Source: Paenibacillus pabuli
GTDB taxonomy: Bacteria; Bacillota; Bacilli; Paenibacillales; Paenibacillaceae
Direction of reading: 5' to 3'
Length of the DNA stretch: 64,000 nucleotides
NCBI RefSeq assembly: GCF_039831995.1
Contig: NZ_JBDOIO010000003.1
Location: forward strand, 496,001-560,000
Numbering within the stretch: the first letter of the stretch is position 1; each line of letters opens with the position of its first letter. A program made the translations under genes and the position numbers. Below are positions 10,054-18,419 of the stretch, in pieces. The notes under the pieces are model-generated. The model saw only the letters and a list, made by a program, of their open reading frames with translations. It searched no databases and was not told where the DNA came from.

Positions 10054-10225
10054 TCAGTATCACGAAAAGAGGCAGATGCCCACTTCGGTTTTCTCAGCAC
10101 ACTTGCTGTACTCGATATCCCCAGATCAAGCGTTGCAACTCAGGAACTTCTTGGATGGAGGCCCGTGCAACCTACACTGATCGCCGATCTCCAACCTCAA
10201 ACAGTCTCATTACTTCAGTGACTAA
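10054..10225 (+). pseudogene. C-terminal relic of an SDR/NAD-dependent epimerase-like oxidoreductase
   Basis: An open stretch with no start codon translates to EADAHFGFLSTLAVLD, IPRSSVATQELLGWRP and QPTLIADL. This is the typical C-terminus of atypical SDR oxidoreductases (usual form ...DNPASSALTQELLGWQPTHPGLIADLEQ.HYF). After IADL the expected QSHYF ending appears only in another frame (stop 10223-10225), so a single-base frameshift has also occurred. The N-terminal roughly 240 residues are missing. I read this as a decayed gene remnant, not a functional peptide. Confidence 0.6.
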
Positions 10226-10231
10226 TTGAAG

Positions 10232-10271
10232 TGCTCCCGTCCATTCTGGTCACGGATGCGGGAGCATTTTT
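10232..10271 (+). terminator. Rho-independent terminator
   Basis: A perfect 8-bp stem TGCTCCCG / CGGGAGCA with an inner TCC/GGA extension is followed by TTTTT. It sits right after the SDR relic and before the ridA operon control region. Confidence 0.85.
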
Positions 10272-10365
10272 CTATTGAAACATAACTTCCCTAATGAACA
10301 GAAGGCAAGAAAAGTGAGGAACAGTGCAAGTTAAAGACAAAGAACGAATTCATAATGCGGATTTA

Positions 10366-10393
10366 TTGTTTTTATAGAAACAAATTATATAAT
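10366..10393 (+). promoter_or_regulatory. ridA promoter with overlapping inverted-repeat operator (box 1)
   Basis: TTGTTT-N6-AAACAA spans 10366-10383. Its left arm doubles as a -35 element, because TATAAT lies at 10388-10393 with a 16-bp spacer. A bound repressor would block RNA polymerase. The same box recurs at 10432, 12404 and 12622. Confidence 0.6.
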
Positions 10394-10431
10394 TATTATT
10401 GTTTTAATTCATTATTGGTGATATTATATTT

Positions 10432-10449
10432 TTGTTTTACACAAAACAA
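10432..10449 (+). promoter_or_regulatory. inverted-repeat operator (box 2) upstream of ridA
   Basis: TTGTTTTACACAAAACAA has 7-bp perfect arms. It lies downstream of the -10 element and 7 bp before the ridA ribosome site, 66 bp from box 1. Probable second binding site for the MarR protein encoded at 12686. Confidence 0.55.
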
Positions 10450-10465
10450 TATATTGGGAGGGCGT

Positions 10466-10870
10466 ATGAAAAGAATAAATCCGAGTACCCTTACGCAAAC
10501 GGTGACAGATCTCATTTCACAAATCGTCATTATACCCGCTTCACCGTTAGCTTTTATTTCCGGACAAGTTGCGTTAAACGAAAAAGGCGAGTTGATTGGA
10601 AAGGGTGACTATCTGCTCCAGGCCAGGCAAGTCTTTGCCAATCTGAAACTAGCTTTGGAGGCAATTGATACTGAAGCGAAGAGTATTGTTCAAATGAGGA
10701 TTTATGTCGTAAACCATAAGCCCGAATGGATTGATTCAATCTTCCAAGCCGGATTTGAAGTATTCGGCGAGGGATGGCCCAAAACTGCGAGTACCTTTAT
10801 AGGTGTTCAGGCGCTGGCCTATGAGGAATGGTTGATTGAAGTGGATGCAATGGCATCGATTTCCAACTAA
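10466..10870 (+). CDS. RidA/YjgF family protein
   Basis: A 134-aa RidA-fold protein starting at ATG 10466 after GGGAGGG. Family features include SPLAFISGQVALNEKGELIG near the N-terminus, the QARQVFANLKLALEAIDTEA helix, and WPKTASTFIGVQALA near the C-terminus. Canonical RidA hydrolyses reactive enamine/imine intermediates, whereas many paralogues in operons act on pathway-specific intermediates. The Arg of the canonical active site (usually RxxxxV in the last third) is not obvious here, so it may be a divergent subfamily member. It lies 12 bp upstream of a FAD monooxygenase and is surely co-transcribed with it. Confidence 0.8.
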   Translation: MKRINPSTLTQTVTDLISQIVIIPASPLAFISGQVALNEKGELIGKGDYLLQARQVFANLKLALEAIDTEAKSIVQMRIYVVNHKPEWIDSIFQAGFEVFGEGWPKTASTFIGVQALAYEEWLIEVDAMASISN

Positions 10871-10882
10871 GAGAGGAGATAC

Positions 10883-12388
10883 ATGAAAATGAATTATGAT
10901 GTGATTATTATCGGCGGAGGACCCGTCGGCATGATGTTGGCAGGGGAGCTCGCTTTGGCGGAGGTCAAGGTTTGTATTTTGGAGAAATTAGAAAATACCA
11001 CCCCTTACTCTAGAGCACTCAGCATCCATCCTCGTACATTAGAAATTCTGGACTTGCGCGGTATAAAAACGGAATTGTTGAAGATTGGTAAACCGCTGCC
11101 GACCGGGCATTTTGCAGGCTTGGAAACTCGATTGGACTTTACGGTCATTGACTCTTCATCCAATTATTCATTATTTATCGCCCAATCGGAAACTGAAAAG
11201 GTACTGGAGCGGAGAGCCAGAGAGTTAGGTGCAGAGATAAGAAGAGGAACGGAAGTAACGTCCATCTCTCTAAATTTAGAATATGTAGAAGTGACGGTCA
11301 CTGGAACTGAAGGTGAAATGACATTAACAGCAGCGTACGTGGTTGGTGCAGACGGGGCCGGAAGTATGGTGCGCAAACAGGCGAACATTCCCTTTAACGG
11401 AACAGATGCAACACTTACTGCGGTCCAAGGCGATGTTGTATTTAAACGCCCGCCTGCAACGAGTGTCGTTTCCAGCTTTAACGAGAACGGGATGATCATG
11501 ATCGTTCCTGTGACTAAAGAGTTGCATCGTGTAGTCTTTATCGATCCGGATAGAAAATCTATACCAAAAGACACACCTGTTACACTGGAGGAACTACGCT
11601 CGGGAATGCTCCGCATATTAGGGGACGACTACGGGATCTCGAATCCGTACTGGATGACTCGCTTCGGCAATGCTACCCGACAAGCTGACCGTTACAGAGA
11701 GGGAAGACTTTTCCTTGCAGGGGATGCTGCTCATATCCATTTCCCTGCGGGAGGCCAAGGCATGAACGTTGGACTGCAAGAGGCCATGAACCTTGGGTGG
11801 AAACTGGCTGCGCAAGTGAAAGGGTGGGCACCCGATGGGTTGCTCGATAGTTATCATGAAGAGCGTTTTCCCGTCAATTCAGCATTGCTTCGGAATACAC
11901 GTGTACAAACCCTGCTATTTGGTACCGATTTTTCATCTACAACGATCCATTTGCGGAGAATGATAGCAGATTTGTTGGAATACCCGGAAGCAAACTACCA
12001 CTTAGCGAGTCAAATTGCAGCCGTGGATGTTCGCTATGATGTGCTGAACACGGTTTCTGCTCACCCGTTAAATGGTCGCAGGCTTGCAGAGATCAAATTG
12101 CGTAAGGGAAACGGCGATCTCTTGAGCAGCTACGAACTTTTCAGGGATGGTAAATATGTATTGTTGAGCCTGGGTAATGATCCGATCGTGGAAAGCATCA
12201 TTCGCCGTCTGCCCATCCAGCATTTCACATATGTTAGCGCGACGCTGGTGGAACCAGCTATTGACTGGAACAATGTTCATACAGCAATGATTCGACCGGA
12301 TGGATATATCGCATGGGCTATTTCCGATCAAGAAAGTGAATTGGAACAATGCATTGAGGAAGGAATTAAGAGTATCAGCAAAAAGTAA
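10883..12388 (+). CDS. FAD-dependent aromatic monooxygenase, rifampicin-monooxygenase-like
   Basis: The 501-aa group A flavoprotein monooxygenase has the Rossmann GGGPVGMMLAGEL motif, the DG motif VVGADGAGSMVRK (about residue 155) and the GD motif GRLFLAGDAAHIHFPAGGQG (about 275-295), followed by GLQEAMNLGWKLA. A thioredoxin-like C-terminal part follows (about 390-500). Similarity, including WAPDGLLDSYHEERFPV, is strongest to the PheA/MhpA and rifampicin-monooxygenase (Rox) branch. These enzymes hydroxylate aromatic or polyketide substrates with NAD(P)H and oxygen. The substrate is unknown. Placement after RidA and next to a MarR regulator suggests an inducible detoxification or catabolic unit (inference). 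Confidence 0.83.
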   Translation: MKMNYDVIIIGGGPVGMMLAGELALAEVKVCILEKLENTTPYSRALSIHPRTLEILDLRGIKTELLKIGKPLPTGHFAGLETRLDFTVIDSSSNYSLFIAQSETEKVLERRARELGAEIRRGTEVTSISLNLEYVEVTVTGTEGEMTLTAAYVVGADGAGSMVRKQANIPFNGTDATLTAVQGDVVFKRPPATSVVSSFNENGMIMIVPVTKELHRVVFIDPDRKSIPKDTPVTLEELRSGMLRILGDDYGISNPYWMTRFGNATRQADRYREGRLFLAGDAAHIHFPAGGQGMNVGLQEAMNLGWKLAAQVKGWAPDGLLDSYHEERFPVNSALLRNTRVQTLLFGTDFSSTTIHLRRMIADLLEYPEANYHLASQIAAVDVRYDVLNTVSAHPLNGRRLAEIKLRKGNGDLLSSYELFRDGKYVLLSLGNDPIVESIIRRLPIQHFTYVSATLVEPAIDWNNVHTAMIRPDGYIAWAISDQESELEQCIEEGIKSISKK

Positions 12389-12403
12389 CTTTTTTTACTA
12401 TTA

Positions 12404-12421
12404 TTGTTTTGAGGGAAACAA
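12404..12421 (+). promoter_or_regulatory. inverted-repeat box 3 after the monooxygenase gene
   Basis: TTGTTT-TGAGGG-AAACAA, with the same arms as boxes 1 and 2, starts 16 bp after the monooxygenase stop and 282 bp before the MarR start. It may be an auxiliary site for looping or autoregulation. The remaining sequence to 12621 has only a weak GCCCGG/CCGGGC hairpin. Confidence 0.45.
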
Positions 12422-12621
12422 AAATATGCCCGGGAGCTTCGGATTCATCACTTTCCGGGCTTTCTCCCCGCCTGTCTTTTGCTGAAAGAAAATTGGAGCG
12501 ATCCCAATGGGGAGGAGTGATAATTTTTTTCTTTGGGTATTGGGAGGGTCAGTGCATGGGAGTGCTAACGACCATATCCAAGAAATTATGGTCCACGTGT
12601 TCTCCGATATAAGCGTATCCA

Positions 12622-12650
12622 ATGTTTTTTGCGAAACAATCATGTATAAT
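12622..12650 (+). promoter_or_regulatory. MarR-gene promoter with overlapping operator (box 4)
   Basis: ATGTTT-N6-AAACAA (12622-12639, one mismatch in the left arm) overlaps the -35 position of a promoter whose TATAAT lies at 12645-12650, 17 bp away. The geometry equals that of box 1, supporting autorepression. Confidence 0.55.
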
Positions 12651-12685
12651 AAGGTAAGATATGCGAATAGAGGAGACCAAAGAAT

Positions 12686-13171
12686 ATGCAGCAAATGGAT
12701 CTTTCTAAAGAATGGATTTTTAAAAGCTTTATTCATCTTATGAGTCAACAGGACATAAGGGAAAGCAAGTTGTCCGTCCGAATGAGTGAGGAAATACATA
12801 AATTCGAAAAGGAATTTGGTGAAAAGGGGAATTTGACCTTATCGGAGATTCACCTCATCGCATGTATCGGAGATTTCTCACCGATAAATGTCACCTCCAT
12901 TTCAGAAAAAACCGGATTAACGAAAGGGTCCATCACAAGAATTAGTAAAAAACTTTTAAAACTGGCGTTAATCAAAAGACAGCAGATTAATGACAATAAA
13001 AAAGAAGTCTATTATAGTTTAACTTCAAAGGGTCACAAAATTCATGTTATCCATGATCGGATCCATAAAGAAATTGAAGAGCGATTTATGAAGTTTTTGG
13101 ATAAGTATACTGCTGATGAACTGGTGTTTGCGAGTAGGTTTATCCAGGATCTAACGCAGTGGGATTACTAA
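12686..13171 (+). CDS. MarR-family transcriptional regulator
   Basis: The 161-aa protein has a winged-helix MarR domain: DNA-binding helices around SISEKTGLTKGSITRISKKL (about 72-91) and a wing with NDNKKEVYYSLTSKG (about 105-119), flanked by dimerisation helices at both ends. It lies downstream of the ridA-monooxygenase operon, and its own promoter carries the same inverted repeat as that operon. This makes it the likely repressor of both (inference). The ligand may be the monooxygenase substrate. Confidence 0.85.
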   Translation: MQQMDLSKEWIFKSFIHLMSQQDIRESKLSVRMSEEIHKFEKEFGEKGNLTLSEIHLIACIGDFSPINVTSISEKTGLTKGSITRISKKLLKLALIKRQQINDNKKEVYYSLTSKGHKIHVIHDRIHKEIEERFMKFLDKYTADELVFASRFIQDLTQWDY

Positions 13172-13226
13172 AAGGATATCGTAGAGCAACTCAATAACGA
13201 GAAACGATTGTCAACTATAGAAAGAA

Positions 13227-13259
13227 AGCAGCTGATCAATGTGATCGGCTGCTTTTATT
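13227..13259 (+). terminator. Rho-independent terminator after the MarR gene
   Basis: A 12-bp stem AGCAGCTGATCA / TGATCGGCTGCT (one G-T pair), 3-nt loop, then TTTTATT. Confidence 0.85.
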
Positions 13260-13317
13260 CATCTAACGGAGAATGTGAAAAGAAGTCGACCATCTCGTTG
13301 TCAGACCTCTATTTGTT

Positions 13318-14064
13318 CTATTGCAGGGTTAGAATTTGGGGACCTTCAGCCGTGATAGCAATGGTATGTTCGTATTGGGCGGCAAGCTTGTTGTCGATCG
13401 TCCGTGCGGTCCAGCCGTCGGGATCAATTGTCAGGGAGTAAGATCCTTCGGTAATCATGGGTTCAATCGTAAATACCATACCTTCCTTGATGCGGTGGCC
13501 TTTTCCAGGCTTGCCGACATGCATATAAGTCGGCTCCTCGTGCAGGTCGCGGCCTATGCCATGGGCGAGGAGGTCGCGTACGACCCCGAAGCCGTGTGAT
13601 TCCGCATGCCGCTGAATCGTGCTTGTCACGTCGCCGAGCCGATTGCCGGGCTGCGCCTGCGCGATCCCGAGGTCAAGACATTCCTTCGTGACCCGCATCA
13701 ACTTCTTGGCCATTGGCGAGATCTGCCCGACCGCATAGCTCCAGGCAGAATCACCGAGCCAACCATCGAACTCAGCAACCGTGTCAATCGTCACGATATC
13801 GCCTTCCTCAAGGGGCTTATTGTTGGGGAAACCATGTGCAATCACATCATTGGCGGAAGCACAGGTCGCATATGGGTAGCCTTTATAGCCTTTCTGGTAT
13901 GGCTTTGCGCCGTGCTTCAACATAATCTCCTCGAACATGCGATCAATCTCATTAGTCGTAATGCCTGGTTTGATAAGCGGGGCAATTGTACGATGGCATT
14001 CAGCCACCACTTGGCATGCCTTGCGGATAGCCTCAATTTCATACTTGCTTTTTAAAATGACCAT
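13318..14064 (-). CDS. map: methionine aminopeptidase, type I
   Basis: A 248-aa metallopeptidase of the pita-bread fold that removes N-terminal methionine from nascent proteins. All expected residues are present: H77 (AHGFP), metal ligands D94 (VTIDTV), D105 (WLGDSAW), H168 (LAHGIG), E201 (FTIEPM) and E232 (YEHT). The start ATG at 14064 is set by AAGGAG about 12 nt upstream. The gene starts 7 bp after the stop of a TetR gene, so the two form an operon. That is unlike the housekeeping copy, which usually sits in the ribosomal-protein/adk cluster, so this is probably a second, regulated paralogue (inference). Confidence 0.93.
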   Translation of the reverse strand: MVILKSKYEIEAIRKACQVVAECHRTIAPLIKPGITTNEIDRMFEEIMLKHGAKPYQKGYKGYPYATCASANDVIAHGFPNNKPLEEGDIVTIDTVAEFDGWLGDSAWSYAVGQISPMAKKLMRVTKECLDLGIAQAQPGNRLGDVTSTIQRHAESHGFGVVRDLLAHGIGRDLHEEPTYMHVGKPGKGHRIKEGMVFTIEPMITEGSYSLTIDPDGWTARTIDNKLAAQYEHTIAITAEGPQILTLQ

Positions 14065-14071
14065 TTTCGTA

Positions 14072-14656
14072 TCAAGACTCCTTCTTAATAGCTTGCATGG
14101 CAAGACGGGCAATTCGATTAACATCAAGGTCGGAATTGCCTGCATAATAGTACAATCCACAGCAGCCCACCAGCACGGCGAGCATATGGTCTATGTGATC
14201 ATCTTCACACTGGGTGATCGATTGAAGTGGAACGTAAAGCCGTTCCATGAATCGTTTCTTGGCGTGGTAGCGATCCTTCTCAGGCAAGCCTGCATAATGT
14301 TCTGCTGCCATTTTGTAGACAAGATATGCACGGGCGTCCGATTGCCATAGCTGGAGCAGCGCTATGCAATAGGTCAATACCTGCTTATCATCCGGGTTGC
14401 TTCTGTTGCTGTTCGTCCATTTTTCGATAACTTGTTCGCATTTCTCAAAGCCGCTGCCCAGCACATCTTCTATTAATAAATGCCGGTTGGGGTAATAATG
14501 GTACACTGTGCCGTAACCAAGCTTTGCCTCGCGGGCAACGTCACGTATATCAAAGCTGCCGCCCGTGCGAAAATAGGAGCGGGCGGCGACGTCCAGAATC
14601 TGTTCTCTGCGCTGTATGCGAATAAGTTCATTTTGTTCTTTGGTACGGGGAGACAT
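14072..14656 (-). CDS. TetR/AcrR-family transcriptional regulator
   Basis: This 194-aa protein has an N-terminal TetR HTH (about 14-60: RREQILDVAARSYFRTGG, then REAKLGYGTVYHYYPNRHLL) and a helical ligand domain. The start at 14656 is fixed by TAAGGAGGTGA 6 nt upstream. It lies directly upstream of a type I methionine aminopeptidase gene and may control it or the oppositely oriented regulator gene at 14883. The inducer is unknown. Confidence 0.87.
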   Translation of the reverse strand: MSPRTKEQNELIRIQRREQILDVAARSYFRTGGSFDIRDVAREAKLGYGTVYHYYPNRHLLIEDVLGSGFEKCEQVIEKWTNSNRSNPDDKQVLTYCIALLQLWQSDARAYLVYKMAAEHYAGLPEKDRYHAKKRFMERLYVPLQSITQCEDDHIDHMLAVLVGCCGLYYYAGNSDLDVNRIARLAMQAIKKES

Positions 14657-14852
14657 TACGTTCACCTCCTTATTTTTTACCTGCAAATTTGTCAATATAA
14701 AAATATTAACGCATGGTGCGGAGAAATGCAAAAGGTTTGTTGATGTTCGATTGATTTCGGTATTGGACAGGAATTTAAGGATTTGTACCCCAAAGCCGAA
14801 GTTGTACCTTCACCTTGTGCAAATGAAAGGTGTATCATTAACAAAACAGTTT

Positions 14853-14866
14853 TGTAAACGTTTACG
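14853..14866 (+). promoter_or_regulatory. cre-like catabolite-responsive element
   Basis: TGTAAACGTTTACG contains a perfect 12-bp palindrome GTAAACGTTTAC and matches the CcpA cre consensus (TGWNANCGNTNWCA) except at the last base. It lies just upstream of the ribosome site of the AraC sensor-regulator gene, where CcpA would act as a roadblock, giving glucose repression of the downstream uptake locus. Confidence 0.65.
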
Positions 14867-14882
14867 AAAGAAGGGGGTACAT

Positions 14883-17204
14883 ATGCAGCGCTTATGGTCC
14901 AAATTCTCGCCTTTGTTTCGCAGATTCATGATTTCGTATCTTATTGTTCTCATGATTCCTCAAATTGCCGGATATGCCTCCTATCGAACATCCATTGAAG
15001 CAGCGAGGACCAGCTCGATTGAGAACAGCCTCAAATCGCTCAACCTGAGCAAGGAAATTATTGAACGAAATCTGATGCTGGTTGAGGATTTCACGAGACA
15101 ACTGGCCATTAACCAGGATTTAAACCGTTTAATAGCTGATCCCAAGCCGCATGACGTTAATAATGTCTATGGTTTGAGCCGCATGCAGCGCAGCCTGTCC
15201 ATGTACAGCAGTACGAATGATTATTTGTCTCATTTTTTCATCTATATCCCCAACTACAATGTCATTATTACGCCTACGACGGTTTACTACCGACCTGAAC
15301 ATTATTTTGCTGCCAACCGCGTGGAAGGCGTCACGTTTGCAGAGTGGAAAGAGAACGTATTAAAAAAGCCGCATTTAAATGAAATCATTCCCCTACAAAA
15401 TTATAAGAAGGAGATTCGAAGTGATGTGTTTGTGAATGCTCCAGCCATCACGTTTCTTCAGTCGCTTCCTTTAAACAGCTTCAACAAACCGCAGGCTACC
15501 ATTGGCGTCATGATTGATGAGAATCAGATGGCGAGTTTGACTCAACCTATTGTGGAGCAATATGGGGGGTGGACATTGGTGACAGATTCGGGTGGAGATA
15601 TTATTTTTTCGCGTGGTATAGATGAAGCCGAGGCGGAAAACTTGAAAGGTATGCCTGCTAACAAGAACGATGAAGTGATGCCAATGGACGACGGGCGGCT
15701 ACTTATTTCCATTCACTCCAATCAAAACGGCTGGAATTACATGGCTGGCATCCCCGAAGGTGCGCTTATGGTAAAAGCCGATCAGATCAAGCAGGTTACC
15801 TTTACCTTTACGCTAGCAACACTTGGTATTGGATTATTGATTGGGCTAATGCTGGCTTACCGACACAGCGCACCGATTCACCGGCTTCTGTCGGTCTTCC
15901 GGGAACAGGATATAGGGCTGCCTGGAAAGACAAGCAACGAATATGATTTTTTGGCAAGCAATATCACTAGCCTAATTACCAATAACCATGTACTTAAGAA
16001 TGCATTAAATGAACAGATTCCCATGTTACGGGATGGATTCATCAAACGTCTGCTGACAGGTGAGTTTTACACCATCCCCGAATTGGAGGCGCTCTCTTCC
16101 CAGACCGATATACCTCTTCATACGAGCCGAGGGGTTGTAGGGATTGTGAAGGTAGACGGTTATGGAAGTCCCGATAGCGAAGAAATTATTCAAGAACTAA
16201 GCGTCGCGAGGCTTATCGTGCGTGAAGCCTTGACGACATGGAATTCAGAGATCTTGATAACAGACTGGGGAACAGATCAGATTGCTTTTGTACAACCGCT
16301 TAGCGTAGAACCTTCGGATATATCCTTGCACACAACGGTATCCGAACTGAGCAAACGGATGAATGCAGTTTACCGGGAATACCGGGTATCGACCACTGTT
16401 GGAATTGGGTCTTCTTATGAGGTGTGGAATGATGTTGGCCGTTCGTTTAACGAGGCCAGACAAGCATTGGAATATGCCATTCATATGGGAACAGAGCATC
16501 TGGTGAGATTCGAGGACACCGTCAAGGAAACCGAATTGTATTACTATCCGATGGAGTCCGAACAGCGTCTGCTCAATACGCTGAAGGCGGGTGAAATGGA
16601 AGAATCGGATCGGGTTCTGGATCAGTTGTTCCACCGCAATTTTACTGAGCGAGAGCTGTCTTATGACATGACACAGCAGTTCGTTGTGGAATTGAAGGGA
16701 ACATTTCTGAAGCTGGAACCCAAGATCATGCTGGACGAAGAACTTGTCGATGAGTTTAAGAATCGGATTGCGGCTATTCAGGTAACGGACAGTGTTACCG
16801 TACTCCGGGACAAGTTTCATCAACTGGCGAAAGACGTCTGCCTGGACATACAACGCAAAAAATCCAATATGCATGCTGAAATTATCAACGAAACGATGGC
16901 TTACATTCAGGAACGCTATGCCGATGCAACCTTAACGGTATATCGCATTGCAGAACAAATGGGTAAACCGGAAAAATATATCTCGCAGTTATTCAAAGAG
17001 TATACCGGAGAGAACCTTTCCGACTATGTGGAGAAGGTACGAATTAACAAAGCTGCTGAACTGCTGCGTGAGACTGAACGGACGATCGATGAGATTGCCC
17101 TGACCACCGGATACAACAGCGCACATTCGTTCCGAAGAGCCTTCAAGCGAGTCCGTGGGATTTTGCCTAGTTCATTTCGCCAGATGGAGAACGAAATGGA
17201 ATGA
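14883..17204 (+). CDS. membrane-anchored AraC-family sensor-regulator
   Basis: The 773-aa protein has a transmembrane helix near residues 15-35, an extracellular sensor region (about 36-300, Cache-like), and a second transmembrane helix around 310-330 (FTFTLATLGIGLLIGLMLAY). A long cytoplasmic linker follows, then a C-terminal AraC double HTH (about 675-770, with TVYRIAEQMGKPEKYISQLF and EIALTTGYNSAHSFRRAFKR). This architecture is typical of Paenibacillus regulators beside sugar ABC transporters and combines sensing and DNA binding in one chain. ATG 14883 is chosen with GAAGGGGG upstream; the longer open frame reaching upstream overlaps the cre-like site. It probably activates the transporter genes that follow. 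Confidence 0.88.
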   Translation: MQRLWSKFSPLFRRFMISYLIVLMIPQIAGYASYRTSIEAARTSSIENSLKSLNLSKEIIERNLMLVEDFTRQLAINQDLNRLIADPKPHDVNNVYGLSRMQRSLSMYSSTNDYLSHFFIYIPNYNVIITPTTVYYRPEHYFAANRVEGVTFAEWKENVLKKPHLNEIIPLQNYKKEIRSDVFVNAPAITFLQSLPLNSFNKPQATIGVMIDENQMASLTQPIVEQYGGWTLVTDSGGDIIFSRGIDEAEAENLKGMPANKNDEVMPMDDGRLLISIHSNQNGWNYMAGIPEGALMVKADQIKQVTFTFTLATLGIGLLIGLMLAYRHSAPIHRLLSVFREQDIGLPGKTSNEYDFLASNITSLITNNHVLKNALNEQIPMLRDGFIKRLLTGEFYTIPELEALSSQTDIPLHTSRGVVGIVKVDGYGSPDSEEIIQELSVARLIVREALTTWNSEILITDWGTDQIAFVQPLSVEPSDISLHTTVSELSKRMNAVYREYRVSTTVGIGSSYEVWNDVGRSFNEARQALEYAIHMGTEHLVRFEDTVKETELYYYPMESEQRLLNTLKAGEMEESDRVLDQLFHRNFTERELSYDMTQQFVVELKGTFLKLEPKIMLDEELVDEFKNRIAAIQVTDSVTVLRDKFHQLAKDVCLDIQRKKSNMHAEIINETMAYIQERYADATLTVYRIAEQMGKPEKYISQLFKEYTGENLSDYVEKVRINKAAELLRETERTIDEIALTTGYNSAHSFRRAFKRVRGILPSSFRQMENEME

Positions 17205-17353
17205 AGCTGGCACAATCATGATTATCAATCCAAGCAGAAACATCAAAAAAATCATTGCGAAATTAAAGCCATATCAGGCTTCTCGGCCTTGTTGTCCTTG
17301 ATTCGTACCTCAACGAGTAAAGTGTACCTTTACGTGACTGAGGGAGCCCTCTT

Positions 17354-18394
17354 ATGATTACGAACAAGAAAGCGCTATCAATAAAAAGAGGGCCTTATTC
17401 ATATAGGCTACCTCCTGGGGGGATGACTCTGAGAACAACAATCTCGAATGGCAAAACGGTAGTAAAACAAGGCAGGCGGTCTGCAGTGAAACTGGCCTTG
17501 TCCAGAAGCTGGAGGAGGCACTGGCAGCTCTATCTGTTGATGATTCCTCCCGTCGCGTACTTCATTATTTTCAAGTATGTGCCTATGGTTAATGCAGTGC
17601 TCGCTTTCAAGGATTACAACGTAATAAAGGGGATCTGGGGAAGTCCGTGGGTGGGCACCAAATATTTTGAGCTGCTTTTCCAAAACCCGGCGTTCGCTAC
17701 CCTGATCAAAAACACACTGTATATTTCCTTTTACAGTTTGGTCGTGGGTTTTCCAGTCCCGATACTTCTAGCACTGGCGTTGAACGAAGTCAAGAACGCC
17801 AAATTCAAAAAAACGGTACAGATGGTTACTTATGCACCTTACTTTATTTCAACCGTTGTTATGGTATCCATCATCATGCTTTTCCTATCGCCGCGGCTGG
17901 GCATTGTGAACACAATCGCAGGAACGCTTGGTTTTGAAGCGGTCAATTTCCTTGGAGAGCCTGGGCTGTTTCGTTCCATCTATGTATTTTCAGATGTCTG
18001 GCAGAGCATGGGATATTCCGCAGTCATCTATTTGGCAGCACTTGCAGGTATTGATCCTTCGTTGTACGAGGCAGCCAAGGTTGATGGAGCTAACCGGTTT
18101 CAGAAAATGGTGAATATCGATCTGCCCGGCCTGCTGCCGGCGGCAGTCATTATCCTGATTCTGAGCGTTGGCAATATCATGGCCGTCGGATTTGAAAAAA
18201 TTTATTTGCTGCAAAATCCGTTGAACTTATCGGCTTCCGAGATTATCTCCACCTATGTGTACAAAATGGGTTTACTGAATGCCAATTACAGCTTTGCTAC
18301 CGCAGTTGGCCTCTTTAATTCGCTTATTAACCTGGTTCTATTGTTAACAGTCAATGCTGCCGCCAAGCGTCTGTCCAATACAAGCTTGTGGTAA
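17354..18394 (+). CDS. carbohydrate ABC transporter permease, LplB-type
   Basis: A 346-aa inner permease with six predicted membrane helices and the binding-protein-dependent transport EAA motif LYEAAKVDGANRFQKMVNIDLPG (split by the ATPase-contacting loop) near residue 235. A basic N-terminal extension of about 55 residues precedes the first helix. ATG 17354 follows GAGGGAG. It pairs with the permease at 18420 and the lipoprotein at 19381. No ATPase is encoded nearby, so a shared MsmX/MsmK-type ATPase elsewhere is expected for this importer class. Confidence 0.9.
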   Translation: MITNKKALSIKRGPYSYRLPPGGMTLRTTISNGKTVVKQGRRSAVKLALSRSWRRHWQLYLLMIPPVAYFIIFKYVPMVNAVLAFKDYNVIKGIWGSPWVGTKYFELLFQNPAFATLIKNTLYISFYSLVVGFPVPILLALALNEVKNAKFKKTVQMVTYAPYFISTVVMVSIIMLFLSPRLGIVNTIAGTLGFEAVNFLGEPGLFRSIYVFSDVWQSMGYSAVIYLAALAGIDPSLYEAAKVDGANRFQKMVNIDLPGLLPAAVIILILSVGNIMAVGFEKIYLLQNPLNLSASEIISTYVYKMGLLNANYSFATAVGLFNSLINLVLLLTVNAAAKRLSNTSLW

Positions 18395-18419
18395 TGCGGA
18401 TAAGGAAGGGGGGAATCAG

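Noticed and set aside
12424..12470. GCCCGG/CCGGGC hairpin as a terminator for the monooxygenase gene
   Set aside because: The stem is 6 bp with a long loop and a poor T tract, so it is not convincing.
13318..14160. Longer methionine aminopeptidase start upstream of 14064
   Set aside because: The extra 32 residues overlap the TetR gene and have no family match, while 14064 has a good ribosome site.
14616..14882. N-terminal extension of the AraC sensor-regulator
   Set aside because: It would run through the cre-like site and the TetR promoter region; ATG 14883 has a ribosome site and starts at the expected membrane helix.
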